The notes below the pieces were generated by a model that saw only the letters and a list, made by a program, of their open reading frames with translations, was not told where the DNA came from and made no database searches. Below are positions 11,554-22,256 of a DNA stretch of 64,000 bases, piece after piece. Position 1 is the first letter of the stretch. Each line of letters starts with the position of its first letter. The stretch covers positions 12,462,001 to 12,526,000 of the forward strand of contig OX637334.1 of assembly GCA_951799405.1 (NCBI GenBank), written 5' to 3'. The position numbers were made by a program, and so were the translations under genes. This DNA comes from Agapetus fuscipes. Taxonomy: Eukaryota; Arthropoda; Insecta; Trichoptera; Glossosomatidae.

Positions 11554-12749
11554 GAACTGTACTGCCAGTTTTACAGGCCAGTTTTGTAGTTTTGTTTGGT
11601 TTTGTTTGGCACAGGCCAGTTTTACAGGTTTTACTGCCAGGAATAAGTACTGCCAGTTTTATCAACACACATCAAATGGCTTCATCGAACTAATTTTGCA
11701 ACTTATTTTCACAGAATATGTCACATTTAGGTTACAAACAACTTTGCTGAAATTTACTTTCAAATTTTTACGTGAAAATATTTGAAATAAATAAAAACGT
11801 AAGTTCAAAAAGTTAGTGCCAAAATCTAGATAATACACATTTCTTATTTCTACAAAAAGTACATCAAACACGTCCTACTAAGTATTCAAAAGGAAATAGT
11901 TTTACATACCTGGTAAATATGATGTAGAAACAGCATGCCGAAACATTTTAAAAGACGTAAGTACATTACTAATCGTCAAATAAACACGTATCTGATTCCT
12001 TTAACTTCCGTATTGAAAAAGCCTAATTTCCATAGAAAGTCCTGACATTTTGTTGCAAACGTAATTAAACACTGCGTACTTACTTAATAAGTACAAAGCT
12101 AAAGCATAAACAAATATTTCAAACTAACTTGTGTTTCAAATATTTTTCTATGCTTTGACTATTAAAAAATTGAAAAGTCCTGATACTTCCGAAATCCGGT
12201 CGCAATCCCGACAAGAGCCTAAAAATCCTGACGTATGGCAGCCCTACGTGGGGGGTCTCTCGTGACGTCATTTCAAAGTTGTTTGAGAAACAGCCACAGA
12301 GAGAGTAAAATTCAGAAATAATGTTGCCAAAACCAAAATATGCCCAAAGATTTCTAGGCATGCGCGTCACAATCTGTCAACTCGTGTCTGATCAGTGCTG
12401 CCGCTGGGAAAAAAGTCGCGAGATTTAAAAAAAGCAAAATAGCAAAATCGATAAAACGGCAACACTGCTAATCGTATTTTTGACAGCCCGTCACGCAAGT
12501 TTGTATCAAACAAAAAGCAAACTTGTTTATTCATATTTGAAACATGATGCAAAATGCAAGCTTGCAGCAATATTGCAATAAACTTATTTTGTCATATTTG
12601 ACATGACAATGTCAAATCAAGTACAAATCAAACTTGCAGCAAACTGACCTGCTATCTGGGCACTCTCAGGGCGTGGGGTTCTTTTCTTGTGTTGCTCACT
12701 TTGTATTTTGGGAAGGGTTGGATTGGAAGGATTGTATATAAGGGTTGTT

Positions 12750-12847
12750 TTCATGATTAGAAGGGCCCTTGAGGTGTGACACACACAAAAACGGCGCTCT
12801 TTTGTCATGTATTAATTAAATAAAAATAAATTATCCTCATATCTATA
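12750..12847 (+). repeat. LINE 3'-end fragment
   Basis: Matches the 3' end of the LINE at 39365-40260 (GGGCCCTTGAGG, AAAACGGCGCTCTTTTGTC, ATTATCCTCATAT). It directly abuts the Helitron-like or duplicated region that follows. Confidence 0.7.
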
Positions 12848-12860
12848 TCTATAAAGAAGG

Positions 12861-12943
12861 ATGTGTGTATGTATGTATGTATGTATGTATGTATGTATGT
12901 ATGTATGTATGTATGTATGTATGTATGTATGTATGTATGTATG
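12861..12943. repeat. (GTAT)n microsatellite
   Basis: About 21 uninterrupted GTAT units in unit 1 of the tandem duplication. Confidence 0.95.
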
Positions 12944-13129
12944 TCCCCTATAGACTCATAAACCGCTCATCCGATTTTGACGAAATTTTCAGGAAACATG
13001 TAACATATTCTTAGAACGAATCCTGTGAAGTTTGATGGTGATCAAATAAACAGTGGTTCTCAATTCTCGATATTTCAGCAACGAGGTCGGTAAATTTTGA
13101 AACCACCCAATAGAAGAAGACCATTATAT

Positions 13130-13285
13130 TCAACTACAATACATAATCTTAGTTGCAAATATACATTTACATTAAAGATTCATATAAAATGCATGCTCAC
13201 AAGTAGACACATGTAAGTTCACGCTTACAAATGCTGCATGTGTACCCACTCATAATTTAAAATCCAAATCTAAAATGAACAACCC
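13130..13285 (-). repeat. 250-bp repeat, diverged partial copy
   Basis: Contains the GCATGCTCACAAGTAGACAC, AAATGCTGCATGTGTAC and AAATCTAAAATGAACA landmarks in reverse order. The duplicate copy is at 14993-15150. Confidence 0.6.
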
Positions 13286-13302
13286 AGTAACTTTTACTTT
13301 AC

Positions 13303-14270
13303 GCCTAAAAATGGGAAAAAAAAAAAAAGTTGGGAAATTTCCCCAAAAGTGGGGAATTTTTTTTTTCCCCAAAAGTCGGGAAAAACCTAACCTAACCTAA
13401 AAATGGGGAAAAAAAAAAAAAGTTGGGAAAATTTCCCCAAAAGTGGGGAAAATTTTTTTTTCCCCAAAAGTCGGGAAAAACCTAACCTAACCTAAAAATG
13501 GGAAAAAAAAAAAAAGTTGGGAAATTTCCCCAAAAGTGGGGAAATTATTTTTTCCCCAAAAGTCGGGAAAAACCTAACCTAACCTAACCTAAAAATGGGA
13601 AAAAAAAAAAGTTGGGAAAATTTCCCCAAAAGTGGGGAAAATTTTTTTTACCCCAAAAGTCGGGAAAAACCTAACCTAACCTAAAAATGGGAAAAAAAAA
13701 AAAAAGTTGGGAAATTTCCCCAAAAGTGGGGAAATTTTTTTTTCCCCAAAAGTCGGGGAAAAACCTAACCTAACCTAACCTAACCTAAAAATGGGAAAAA
13801 AAAAAAAAGTTGGGAAATTTCCCCAAAAGTGGGGAAATTATTTTTTCCCCAAAAGTCGGGAAAAACCTAACCTAACCTAACCTAAAAATGGGAAAAAAAA
13901 AAAAAAGTTGGGAAATTTCCCCAAAAGTGGGGAAATTTTTTTTTCCCCAAAAGTCGGGAAAAACCTAACCTAACCTAACCTAACCTAAAAATGGGAAAAA
14001 AAAAAAAAGTTGGGAAATTTCCCCCTGCGCATTGTTCCCACTTATCCCCCTGCGCATGGTTCCCACTTTCAAATCTGGGAAAAAAAAAAAAGTTGGGAAA
14101 TTTTTTTTTCCCCAAAAGTCGGGAAAAACCTAACCTAACCTAAAAATGGGGAAAAAAAAAAAAGTTGGGAAAATTTCCCCAAAAGTGGGGAATTTTGTTT
14201 TTCCCCAAAAGTCGGGAAAAACCTAACCTAACCTAAAAATGGGGAAAAAAAAAAGTTGGGAAAATTTTAC
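13303..14270. repeat. Minisatellite with telomere-type CCTAA blocks
   Basis: About ten units of roughly 95-105 bp: AAAATGGG, an A run, AGTTGGGAAA, TTTCCCCAAAAGTGGGG, a T run, CCCCAAAAGTCGGG, AAAA, then (CCTAA) repeated two to five times. CCTAA is the complement of the insect telomere repeat TTAGG. The array is broken near 14024-14070 by a CCCCTGCGCAT segment. Confidence 0.9.
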
Positions 14271-14295
14271 TTAACTTTACCCACTTTACTTAACT

Positions 14296-14461
14296 TGAAA
14301 TGGATGTTATTCAGCTCCTGAGTGGCTTGACACTCATTTCTTATGAAGGCTGAGTAAGCCTTGCCGGTATTTTATTTTGGGTTTAAAATAAACACTGAAA
14401 CGGGAAATAATTTCTGACAACTTCGGTGGGATTCTAACTCGAGATCTCGGCATGGAATGCA
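14296..14461 (-). repeat. SINE-2 partial copy
   Basis: Body and part of the tRNA-like head of the SINE-2 family, cut off in the head by the duplication junction at GGAATGCA. The complete head is at 15164-15363. Confidence 0.7.
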
Positions 14462-14477
14462 ATCTATAAAGAAGGAT

Positions 14478-14802
14478 GTTTGTATGTATGTATGTATGTA
14501 TGTATGTATGTATGTATGTATGTATGTATGTATGTATGTATGTATGTATGTATGTATGTATGTATGTATGTATGTATGTATGTATGTATGTATGTATGTA
14601 TGTATGTATGTATGTATGTATGTATGTATGTATGTATGTATGTATGTATGTATGTATGTATGTATGTATGTATGTATGTATGTATGTATGTATGTATGTA
14701 TGTATGTATGTATGTATGTATGTATGTATGTATGTATGTATGTATGTATGTATGTATGTATGTATGTATGTATGTATGTATGTATGTATGTATGTATGTA
14801 TG
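14478..14802. repeat. (GTAT)n microsatellite, ~81 units
   Basis: An uninterrupted 4-bp tandem array. It creates long CMYV/HTYI open frames that are not genes. Confidence 0.98.
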
Positions 14803-14992
14803 TTCCCTATACTCATAAACCGCTCATCCGATTTTGACGAAATTTTCAGGAAACATGTAACATATTTTTAGAATGAATCGTGTGAAGTTTGATGGTGATC
14901 AAATAAACAATGGTTCTCAATTCTCAATATTTCAGCAACGAGTTCGGTAAATTTTGAAACCACCCAATAGAAGAAGACCATTATATTCAACT

Positions 14993-15150
14993 ACAATACA
15001 TAATCTTAGTTGCAAATATACATTTACATTAAAGATTCATATAAAATGCATGCTCACAAGTAGACACATGTAAGTTCACGCTTACAAATGCTGCATGTGT
15101 ACCTACTCATAATTTAAAATCCAAATCTAAAATGAACAACCCAGTAACTT
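14993..15150 (-). repeat. 250-bp repeat, diverged partial copy
   Basis: Duplicate of 13130-13285 in unit 2 of the tandem duplication. Confidence 0.6.
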
Positions 15151-15163
15151 TTACTTTACGCCA

Positions 15164-15363
15164 ACTTGAAATGGATGTTATTCAGCTCCTGAGTGGCTTG
15201 ACACTCATTTCTTATGAAGGCTGAGTAAGCCTTGCCGGTATTTTATTTTGGGTTAGAAATAAACACTGAAACGAGAAATAATTTCTGACAACTTCAGTGG
15301 GATTCTAACTCGAGATCTCGGCATGGAATGCAGTTACTCTACCAACTAAGCTATAGACCGGAC
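15164..15363 (-). repeat. SINE-2 (tRNA-derived)
   Basis: Minus-strand head: A-box-like TAGCTTAGTTGGTAGAG and B-box-like GAGTTAGAATCCC, followed by TGTCAGAAATTATTTC, a CCAAAATAAAATACCGGCAAG body and GGCTTGACACTCA-side sequence. The spacing and boxes are those of a tRNA-derived SINE. It does not fold as an intact tRNA gene. Confidence 0.7.
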
Positions 15364-15398
15364 TTTTTACAAATATGGTGGATCGATATCGGTTTGGT

Positions 15399-15800
15399 TA
15401 GGGGTAAGCAACCTGCGGCTCACCAGCCACATGCGGCTCTTTGGGTGTGAAGTTACGGCTCTTTAGCTTCATACGCAAATATAAAAAAAACACAGAATTA
15501 TACTTCTGATCGAAAAAAACTAAATCGTTCTGAATCGATTAACGATCTCTCCGCTACTTGTACTCGCTTTTCACCCCCCACCCTCCCCCCAACTACAATA
15601 TAAAAACCCAATCTTCAATGAACATAAGCCCTGCAACTCTTGCCGACCTTCCCTGAAACAGGGGTGACATTGGCAAAGTGAACCATTTTTTACAGTATGG
15701 GTGGTCAGCCTCATACCAACCTATAAGTCAAGGAAAAACTTTGAAATTTGTAAATTGTAATTTTTGGCTCTTCCGACTCAAAAGGTTGCCGACCCCTGGC
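15399..15800. mobile_element. hAT-like nonautonomous element
   Basis: The left end TAGGGGTAAGCAACCTGCGG and right end GGTTGCCGACCCCTGGCCTA (reverse CAGGGGTCGGCAACC) are imperfect inverted repeats. CAGGGGTCGGCAA-type termini are typical of hAT elements. A truncated 250-bp repeat (15590-15734) sits inside. I cannot see a clean 8-bp duplication, so the boundaries are provisional. Confidence 0.5.
15590..15734 (-). repeat. 250-bp repeat, truncated
   Basis: Holds only the GGTTGGTATGAGG to ATATTGTAG half of the family, nested in the hAT-like element. Confidence 0.8.
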
Positions 15801-16573
15801 CTAGACAAAAGTTCCAAATTAAAAAATGTTATTCAAGTATTCCAAGTTGAATTTTAGAAATGTAAGAAAGCTTTTATATCCCGCACTTATAAAAAATACG
15901 ATAAACAAAAGTTCGTAGGTCACAACTAGAAGACCATATTGAAATATATTATTATTATGAAAACCTTTTATTGAAACATACTTTTAATTAAAATATACAT
16001 AATATAGTTGTTTTTTCAAAAAACGCATTTCTGTAAAATTATATACTCACCACAAATTTAAAGATCGTTTTTTTCTCGGCGGTTAAACGTCTTTCTTCTA
16101 TGTGACAATGGTCCAAAGCAACCAAGATAAACAAAATGTTTGCCTTTTACCTAACCCGGCCGTGCGACTTACAATTTTGTTGTCAATAGAAAATGTTCCG
16201 TGTGCACTACCTAAAACTTTCACTTATTGAAATAATGGATAGAGCACATTTTAAATGTGGGGAAAAAATGTGAATTCACTTGGCCGGGATAAAGACAGGA
16301 CAGGGAGTCAAAAATTCAACATAAATTAAACACTTTCATGGAGATAGTTGAAAAAACACTTAAGTGCATCATATTGTATGAAGCATTTTCCCCAACTGCA
16401 TACGTTTCACAGTGCGGTTACATTGAAAAATATTCCTGATTGTTTGGAATACATTTATTTCTTCACTTTGCTCAAAGAGTATAGTGAATTTTATAGATTA
16501 GTTCTTTAATTGTATGATTATAAAATTTAATGTATTGTTTATATTCTTTTCTTTATATTCTTTTCTCGTTCCT
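15801..16573. other. unassigned sequence
   Basis: No gene or repeat family recognised. Confidence 0.4.
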
Positions 16574-16826
16574 TGACTTATAGGTTGTTATGCGGCTGAC
16601 CACCCATAATATAAAAATTGGTTCACTTTGCCAATGTCACCCCTGTTTCAGGGAAGGACGGCAAGAGTTGCAAGGCTTATGTTCATTTGAGATTGGGTTT
16701 TTATATTGTAGGTCCACATGCGGCATGTGTTAGCGCGAAATTATACATATCTGCTTGTGGGAATGCATTTAGTATAAATCTTAAATGATATATATCTTTG
16801 CAGCTTAGATTAGATTAGATTAGATT
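16574..16826 (+). repeat. 250-bp repeat
   Basis: Full copy from CTTGACTTATAGGTTG to CAGCTTAGATTAGATTAGAT. It is followed head-to-tail by another copy. Confidence 0.9.
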
Positions 16827-16828
16827 AG

Positions 16829-17075
16829 TATAGGTCAATATGCATCTGACCAACTATAAATAGAAAATGGTTCACTCTGCCAATGTCACCCCTGTTTCAG
16901 GGAAGGTCAGCAAAGAGTTGCAGGGTGTATGTTCATTTGAGATTTGGATTTTTATGTTGTAGGTTCACACGCAGAATGTGCAAGTGTGAACTTATACGTG
17001 TCTGCTTGTGGGCATGCACTTAATGTGAATTCCAAATGTAACAATTATATCCATGCAACTTAGAATAGATTAGAT
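16829..17075 (+). repeat. 250-bp repeat, second tandem copy
   Basis: A more diverged copy starting directly after the GATTA tail of the previous one and ending AACTTAGAATAGATTAGAT. Confidence 0.85.
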
Positions 17076-17079
17076 GAGT

Positions 17080-17343
17080 GACGTTACATAGCCGATTTTT
17101 TTATCTTAAATATAAATGGAGCACCGCAATCGATTTTCCCTATGCTTGGCTCTGCTGCTTAACAGTTGGACCTAGACCTTTTTTTTTAGAAAACGTGAAG
17201 ATTAACCTAGAGATAAATTGTGTGAAGCTTGATTCCGATTAGCACACTTTTTTTTTTGATCCTGTTGTTTCCTCTTTTATCTGTAGAAAAAAATTGATAC
17301 CACATGCCCAAATGGCGTAGTGAAACACGCCGGGTACTGCTAG
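17080..17343 (+). mobile_element. Helitron-like 3' end
   Basis: The terminus has a short hairpin, GGCGT (17314-17318) paired with ACGCC (17327-17331), then GGGTACTG and a final CTAG at 17340-17343 followed by T. A 3' hairpin about 10 nt before CTRR is the hallmark of Helitrons, which insert between A and T. The matching 5' end may be TCTATAAAGAAGG at 14463, giving a ~2.9-kb nonautonomous element. No Rep/helicase is present. Confidence 0.5.
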
Positions 17344-17349
17344 TATATA

Positions 17350-18240
17350 TATAAGACAAGAGCTAAAGTTAACAAAAGAGATTTAATCAGTTAAGGTCAA
17401 ATATAAAAGTTAAATCCATAAAAATGGAAAGAGGAATAGTGGAGAAGGAAATAGCCAGACCTGTATTAGCACTCAAACACATTCACAGTTCTCGCGGTTC
17501 ACTTTCACGAAACACTGAATCGTAGGCTGGAGTCCTAGGGGAGCTTACGAGAGCCGCAGTCCATTAGGCGGATGCCTCAACACGTGGAGCCCCAGGGTGG
17601 AGGCTCCTTTGCACCAGGCTCCGGTCCATAAGGCGGGTGCCTTGGATGGCGGATGCTCCATGCACATGTTCCCACGTGGAAGGCTCGCGGCTAAGTCCAC
17701 GGGGCCCCAACTGGGAAACCCCGGCAGTAATCGCCGCCTCGCGGCGCTTTGTGCAGACCTCCTCCTCCGTCCGCGCGTAATTCTAGACTGGCGTGACGCC
17801 AGTGGCGTCTGAAAGTGAAACTTTGTTGCGGCCCACTGTTTGCACATTTTGTTTTTGTAAACAGTGAAAACGACCTGGAACTTAGACACTCAGGAGTCAA
17901 ACAAAAGTATAAATGTTTCTTACTTAATGACAACGAAGAAATAAAAAATCCTCATTTTACTTTTCGTTTCTTGCAGAGTCGGTCAGATTTTTTTAATGTT
18001 GTTTGAATTTTTTCGATCTTTTCAAGAATTGCTTTGTTTTTATACCGGGGTATATTCATTGCAAAATTATTTTGACCTTATATCCATAAAGCAAGCTAGT
18101 TATATCCGAATAAGTTTGTATATAAAGCAATCTCAAACTAACTATCATTCCTCTTAATAATGATGTGATAACATCGACAGCGCTCGAGGAAATAAATAAA
18201 CTCGTAAAGAAAAACTTTGTGTTTTATTTTTACATTACTA
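17350..18240. other. unassigned; GC-rich block and LTR-like promoter/poly(A) signals
   Basis: 17530-17790 is GC-rich with no recognised product. 18110-18240 has TATATAAAG, then about 30 bp on an initiator-like TCATTCC, then AATAAATAAA and a T-rich end, an order seen in insect LTRs. I could not find paired LTRs or a target duplication, so this is only suggestive. Confidence 0.3.
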
Positions 18241-18858
18241 AGTAATTTATCTTTAAATGTACGACCTCTTTATTTTCGTGATCGTTGGAACTGAGTAAGA
18301 ATGTGTCTTAATTTACTATATTATGTTCATATTTATCGCAAACTACATGATGATATGACGCGGACTGCCCATACTTTCAATGTAAAGTTCGAACATTTTT
18401 AATGTAGGTAGACTAGACGGTTTTAAGCTTTTAAAAAGTATTTTCCTATGATATTTATCGTTTGACTTTTATGTTACTTGTAAATTCCAAACAAGGATTC
18501 CCCTGGTTGAAACATTGATTGTTCAACGCAACGCAACTAAGCTACACAAATAGTGTAACTTCTTTCCGGCGAGTTGTCGTTGAGTTGTCAACCTTGTGGC
18601 GAGTTGAACCTGTCAAATATTTCATATTTTTTCTCTCTTATAAGTTGTTTTATTAATCTTGATATTAATGTAGAACATATTTTTTTAGGGCGAAGACATT
18701 AAAATTTAGGGAAACCGTATCATAAATATTAGTTATTTCTTTGAACAAATGATTAAAATTTCGGAGCATAGCAATACATTTGGCTGTCAACTAAGTTATC
18801 TAAAGATTGTAAAAGAGAAAAGAAATGGTCTTCTCTCAACATTTTCCTAAGGTGCAGC
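18241..18858. other. unassigned upstream region
   Basis: 18535-18620 shares a motif (AACTAAGCTACACA, GTGTAACTTCTT, GGCGAGT) with the right end of the TIR element at 61691-62905. Otherwise nothing is recognised. Degenerate 5' sequence of the following pseudogene may extend here. Confidence 0.35.
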
Positions 18859-20253
18859 ATGTGTAACAGCAACTTTGAGGTGAAAAATACTGAAACCCGA
18901 GAAAATTCATTAAACTTAAACGAAGCTGCTGTTTCTGGTTGTTTAGTCACTGGAATAGGTTTAACAAACTTCAATGAATTAAGTGCTTCAATGGATTTGC
19001 CTTCAACCACATTTCACACATACAGCAAATGCCACGATAATGTTGCTGAGAAATGGCAGATCGCAGCTGAAGAGTGCATGCAAGCCGCAGCTAAAGAAGA
19101 AGCAAACGCTGCTGTATTACGAGGAGATGTAACAGAAGACAATACACCTATGGTGCCTGTTGAAGCTGATTGCTGTTGGAGCAAACGCTCATATAGAAGC
19201 AATTATAGTGCTTTATCGGGAGTAGCAGCAATCATTGGGCACCATACAGGCAAAGTGCTTCACGTAGGGGTAAAAAATAAATATTGCTTGATTTGCGCCA
19301 TTGCCAGCAAAAAAGGACATAAAGCGCGCATTCACAAATGCTTCAAAAATCACACAGGATCATCAGCAAGTATGGAGCCGGCAATAATTGTTGAAGGGTT
19401 TCAGTGTTCTGTAAAAAACCGTGGCCTTATTTATAACACATTGATCGCTGATGGAGATGCTAGCACTTATAAAAAAATCGTCGAAAATAGACCTTATCCA
19501 GGTATACCAGTCCAAAAAATTGAATGTACGAATCATCTATTACAAAACTATAATGGAAAAAATATTGCTTTTCAAAAAGATACCACCATTCCCTTGTTTG
19601 AAAGAAAAAATTTAACCCAAGAACGTGTTATGAGACTGCGAACAGCAGTTAGAGGTGCGGTCAGATTTAGGAATGCAGAGAATAGTACAGAATCTGAAAA
19701 AATAATTAATCTACAAAAAGATATTATTAACAGTCCAAAACATGTTCTTGGGGATCACAGTGAGTGCCAGTCATATTACTGCAAAGAATCATCAAAATGT
19801 GAGCAAAACCACGCTACAGTGGCCACAACCTTGTTGCTAAAGCTACAACGCAATGCAACACAACTTGCTTATCATTCGCGCAGTCTGTTTAAAAAATTCA
19901 CCACAAATCTTGTCGAGCAGTTTAATAGCGCCGTTGCGAAAACTGTAGGGGGTAAACGGATAAATTTTTCACTGAAAAACTCTTATACCGTAAGATGCTA
20001 TGCAGCAGTGGTTAATTTTAACACGGGAAAACCTTTAAGCAACTTGTATAGATCTGCTTGTAAAAGCAATCCAGTAGAATCGATAAAAAAATTAGAAGAC
20101 GTCAGGCTTGCTAAAAATCTGAAAAGAAAACCGTGTAAGAAGCTAAGTTTTACACCTCAAGCAACAAATAGCGACTATGGACATGCATGCCAAAAACCCG
20201 ATATGGTACTCGATGCGTTTTTAGAAGCAAAAACCATATTTCTTGAAGGTTAG
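18859..20253 (+). pseudogene. Mutator-like transposase domain (5' part of decayed transposon gene)
   Basis: An open frame of 464 codons. Residues about 50-330 contain PVEADCCWSKRSYRSNYSA, then VLHVGVKNKYC, a cysteine pair, LIADGDASTYKKI and IECTNHLLQNY. This is the pattern of the Mutator-like domain common in arthropod genomes and often joined to a YqaJ nuclease. The frame ends at 20251, and the YqaJ part resumes one frame over at about 20247, so a single-base frameshift splits one ancestral gene. The start at 18859 is only the first in-frame ATG; the true N terminus is probably degraded. This is a TE gene, not a host gene. Domain assignment is from memory of the family. Confidence 0.65.
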
Positions 20254-20949
20254 CAAAGCAAGCAGAAAATCGATATGATATTGAGAGAGAGACCATATTG
20301 CAAGCAGAAAGTGCTTTATGGCTGGAATTGAGAAAATGTATTCTTACTGCATCTAATTTTGCAAAAATTTGCAAACGTCGTCCAAACCAAAACTCTGCAC
20401 CAGTCGTAAAATCAATTTTATATGGGCCCTGCTTAAATCATGTCGCTGCTATTGCACATGGAAAAAATAATGAGAAAACTGCATTACAGCAGCTCAGCAT
20501 TCAAGAAGGCATAGTGATTAAAAAATGTGGGTTGTACATTGATCGTGATTTTTGTTTTCTTGGGGCTTCCCCTGACGGAGTTTTTGACCATGGAATTGTG
20601 GAAATCAAATGCCCATCGTCTTGTTATGGCATGGATTTCAACGACGCCATTCATCAAAATAAATTGAAATGTTTTAAATTGAGTAACGGAAAAGTATTTT
20701 TAAATGTAAAACATGACTGGTATTATCAAATTCAGGGGCAGTTGCACATTTCAAATAAAAGTGTTTGTTTACTTGCCGTGTGGACTGGTCCTGAGTATCA
20801 TATTAAGACTAAAAATATACAAAGATGACCACTTTTGGAACGATAAAATGCTTCCCAAGCTGTCGAAATTTTATAGTGAATGCATATTACCCGAAATTGT
20901 AGACTCCAGGCGCTCTAGATCAATGCCTTTGAGAGATACTCCTTTTTAA
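20247..20949 (+). pseudogene. YqaJ-type nuclease domain (3' part of the same gene)
   Basis: Frame 3 from about 20247 reads RLAKQAENRYDIERE, then LRKCILTASNFAKICKRR, GASPDGVFDHGIVEIKCPSS and WYYQIQGQLHIS. These are the hallmarks of YqaJ/lambda-exonuclease-like nucleases: a GxSPDG acidic site, an ExK dyad (EIK) and the QxQGQ helix. A second frameshift near 20820 moves the end (DDHFWNDKMLPKL, ILPEIVDSRR) to another frame, which stops at 20947-20949. The catalytic residues survive, but two frameshifts make the gene inactive. Neighbouring sequence shows no clear TIRs. Confidence 0.8.
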
Positions 20950-22126
20950 TGATTAAAGATGTCCTAACTTTGGCCATAAACACATATAAAATATGACGTC
21001 GGTTTAAAGTCTCTTGACAGTTATGACATAGAAGCTTTTTTAAAAGTAAAATGGTACTTTTGTGTCACAAGACCCTTATTTTTGTATTCAAATAGTGGAG
21101 TATCTGACACATTATCAAGTCCCAGATGCCGTTAAACGAAAATCTCTAATTTGCACCTCCTCTTGGTGAAGATGGGCACGCGAAAATCAATATTTTATAC
21201 AACTAACTTGATTTCTGCATCAGTACTTCAGATATTTCTAATATTTTTTTACCTCTTAAATTAATTTAAAATTGATATTTCAATATAGAACACGCTATCC
21301 AAAACAGATTACAAAGGCAAAGTGAGCATTACGTCAATTTGTGGCGTGAAACTGTTAACACTTACTGTTGACATATTGTTTCCGAGCCATTCTCATTTGT
21401 GATCATAAAAATACGTCGTTAGCATGTTCATCACTTTAAAATTAAAAATGTTTTGGTAGTTTTTCAGACTTGGCATAGTGCTTATTGGAAAGAGCATCCC
21501 TAAATTAATTTATAAAGTATTTTAACTCATTTTTAGCTAAAAGGCTGACAAACCTTAAAGGTAAAACTGAATTAGTGACATATTGGGCTATATTAAGTTT
21601 TATTAAATATTGTACTTCTTTTTATATTTTCTTTGAGAGCTAATACTAAAAAAATGTGAAAGTCCAATAATTTCGGAGTTTTTATTTATCATTGCTTGAA
21701 TAAGTGCGCCATTGTCTTACTTTACCCAGGAGATAAAACTAAACAATTCGACAATCATGAGCACTCAGGCAAGCTTACAACATGCTGACTGCGCGGAGAC
21801 TACAGTTTTTTCTCTCATTTTTACTGGACGAGAGCGAGAAGGCCGAGAAGTCTAAGTATGTGTGTGCATTTTTAGCTCATACAGGAATCTATGATCTGGC
21901 GGCAAGTTCACTATTTTGATATTTTGATTTATTATTCAGATTGTCGGCAGTACCTTTGTGAATGTGATGTTTTAAATTTTAAATAAAAATCAAGTTTGTT
22001 AGAAACCCCTTTGAAATTTATTTGTTTTATAGAGAGAAACAGTAGGCACTTTCCATCAACTAGGGGAAACCTTAGTAAATAAAACACAAAGTGAATTACA
22101 ACAAATAAATAAAAATAAAAATTACT
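20950..22126. other. unassigned AT-rich sequence downstream of the YqaJ pseudogene
   Basis: No gene or terminal repeat found. It may hold the 3' end of the transposon. Confidence 0.35.
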
Positions 22127-22256
22127 TTGTTTTAACTCACATGAGTTTTATTTTTGTTTGACACAACCAGTTCCGGGAGAAGCAGTACCTCCCATCTTCA
22201 GTTCAAACTGGTCATGATAAACAAAAATAACACTCATGTGAATTAAAACAACGTAA
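22127..22256 (-). mobile_element. Small retroelement with degenerate hammerhead (2)
   Basis: Inverted arms (TTAACTCACATGAGTTTTAT against its near-complement at 22227-22256) enclose, on the minus strand, CTGAAGA (22201-22195), stem II GGGAG/CTCCC and GGAAC where GAAAC is expected. The architecture matches the elements at 1228 and 62191, but one core base is changed. Confidence 0.5.

Larger units (their letters stand above)
9686..12660. mobile_element. Candidate ~3-kb TIR element, nonautonomous
   Basis: CCCAGATAGC at 9686 is matched by GCTATCTGGG ending at 12660. Both subterminal regions are rich in AACTTGCA/GCAAGTTTG units in opposite orientation. The immediate flanks share only CA. No transposase was found inside; instead there are a perfect hairpin, two LINE fragments and a 250-bp repeat. 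Short TIRs this far apart could be chance, but the subterminal similarity argues otherwise. Confidence 0.4.
12848..15335. repeat. Tandem segmental duplication
   Basis: Unit 1 (12848-14461) and unit 2 (14463-15335) share the same order: TCTATAAAGAAGGATG, a GTAT array, the CCGCTCATCCGATTTTGACG segment, a diverged 250-bp repeat piece and a SINE-2 body. Unit 1 has about 970 bp of minisatellite between ACTTTACGCC and AACTTGAAATGG. Unit 2 joins those flanks directly. The join lies inside the SINE at GGAATGCA. Confidence 0.8.

Noticed and set aside
14334..14871. Long open frames of repeated CMYV or HTYI
   Set aside because: They are translations of the (GTAT)n microsatellite in all frames.
17545..17933. 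114- and 80-codon minus-strand frames
   Set aside because: Overlapping frames on both strands in a GC-rich block, with no domain or splice context.
17990..18235. Solo LTR with TG...CA ends
   Set aside because: TATA and poly(A) signals are in a plausible order, but the flanks (TTAA and TTAC) do not match and no second LTR is seen.
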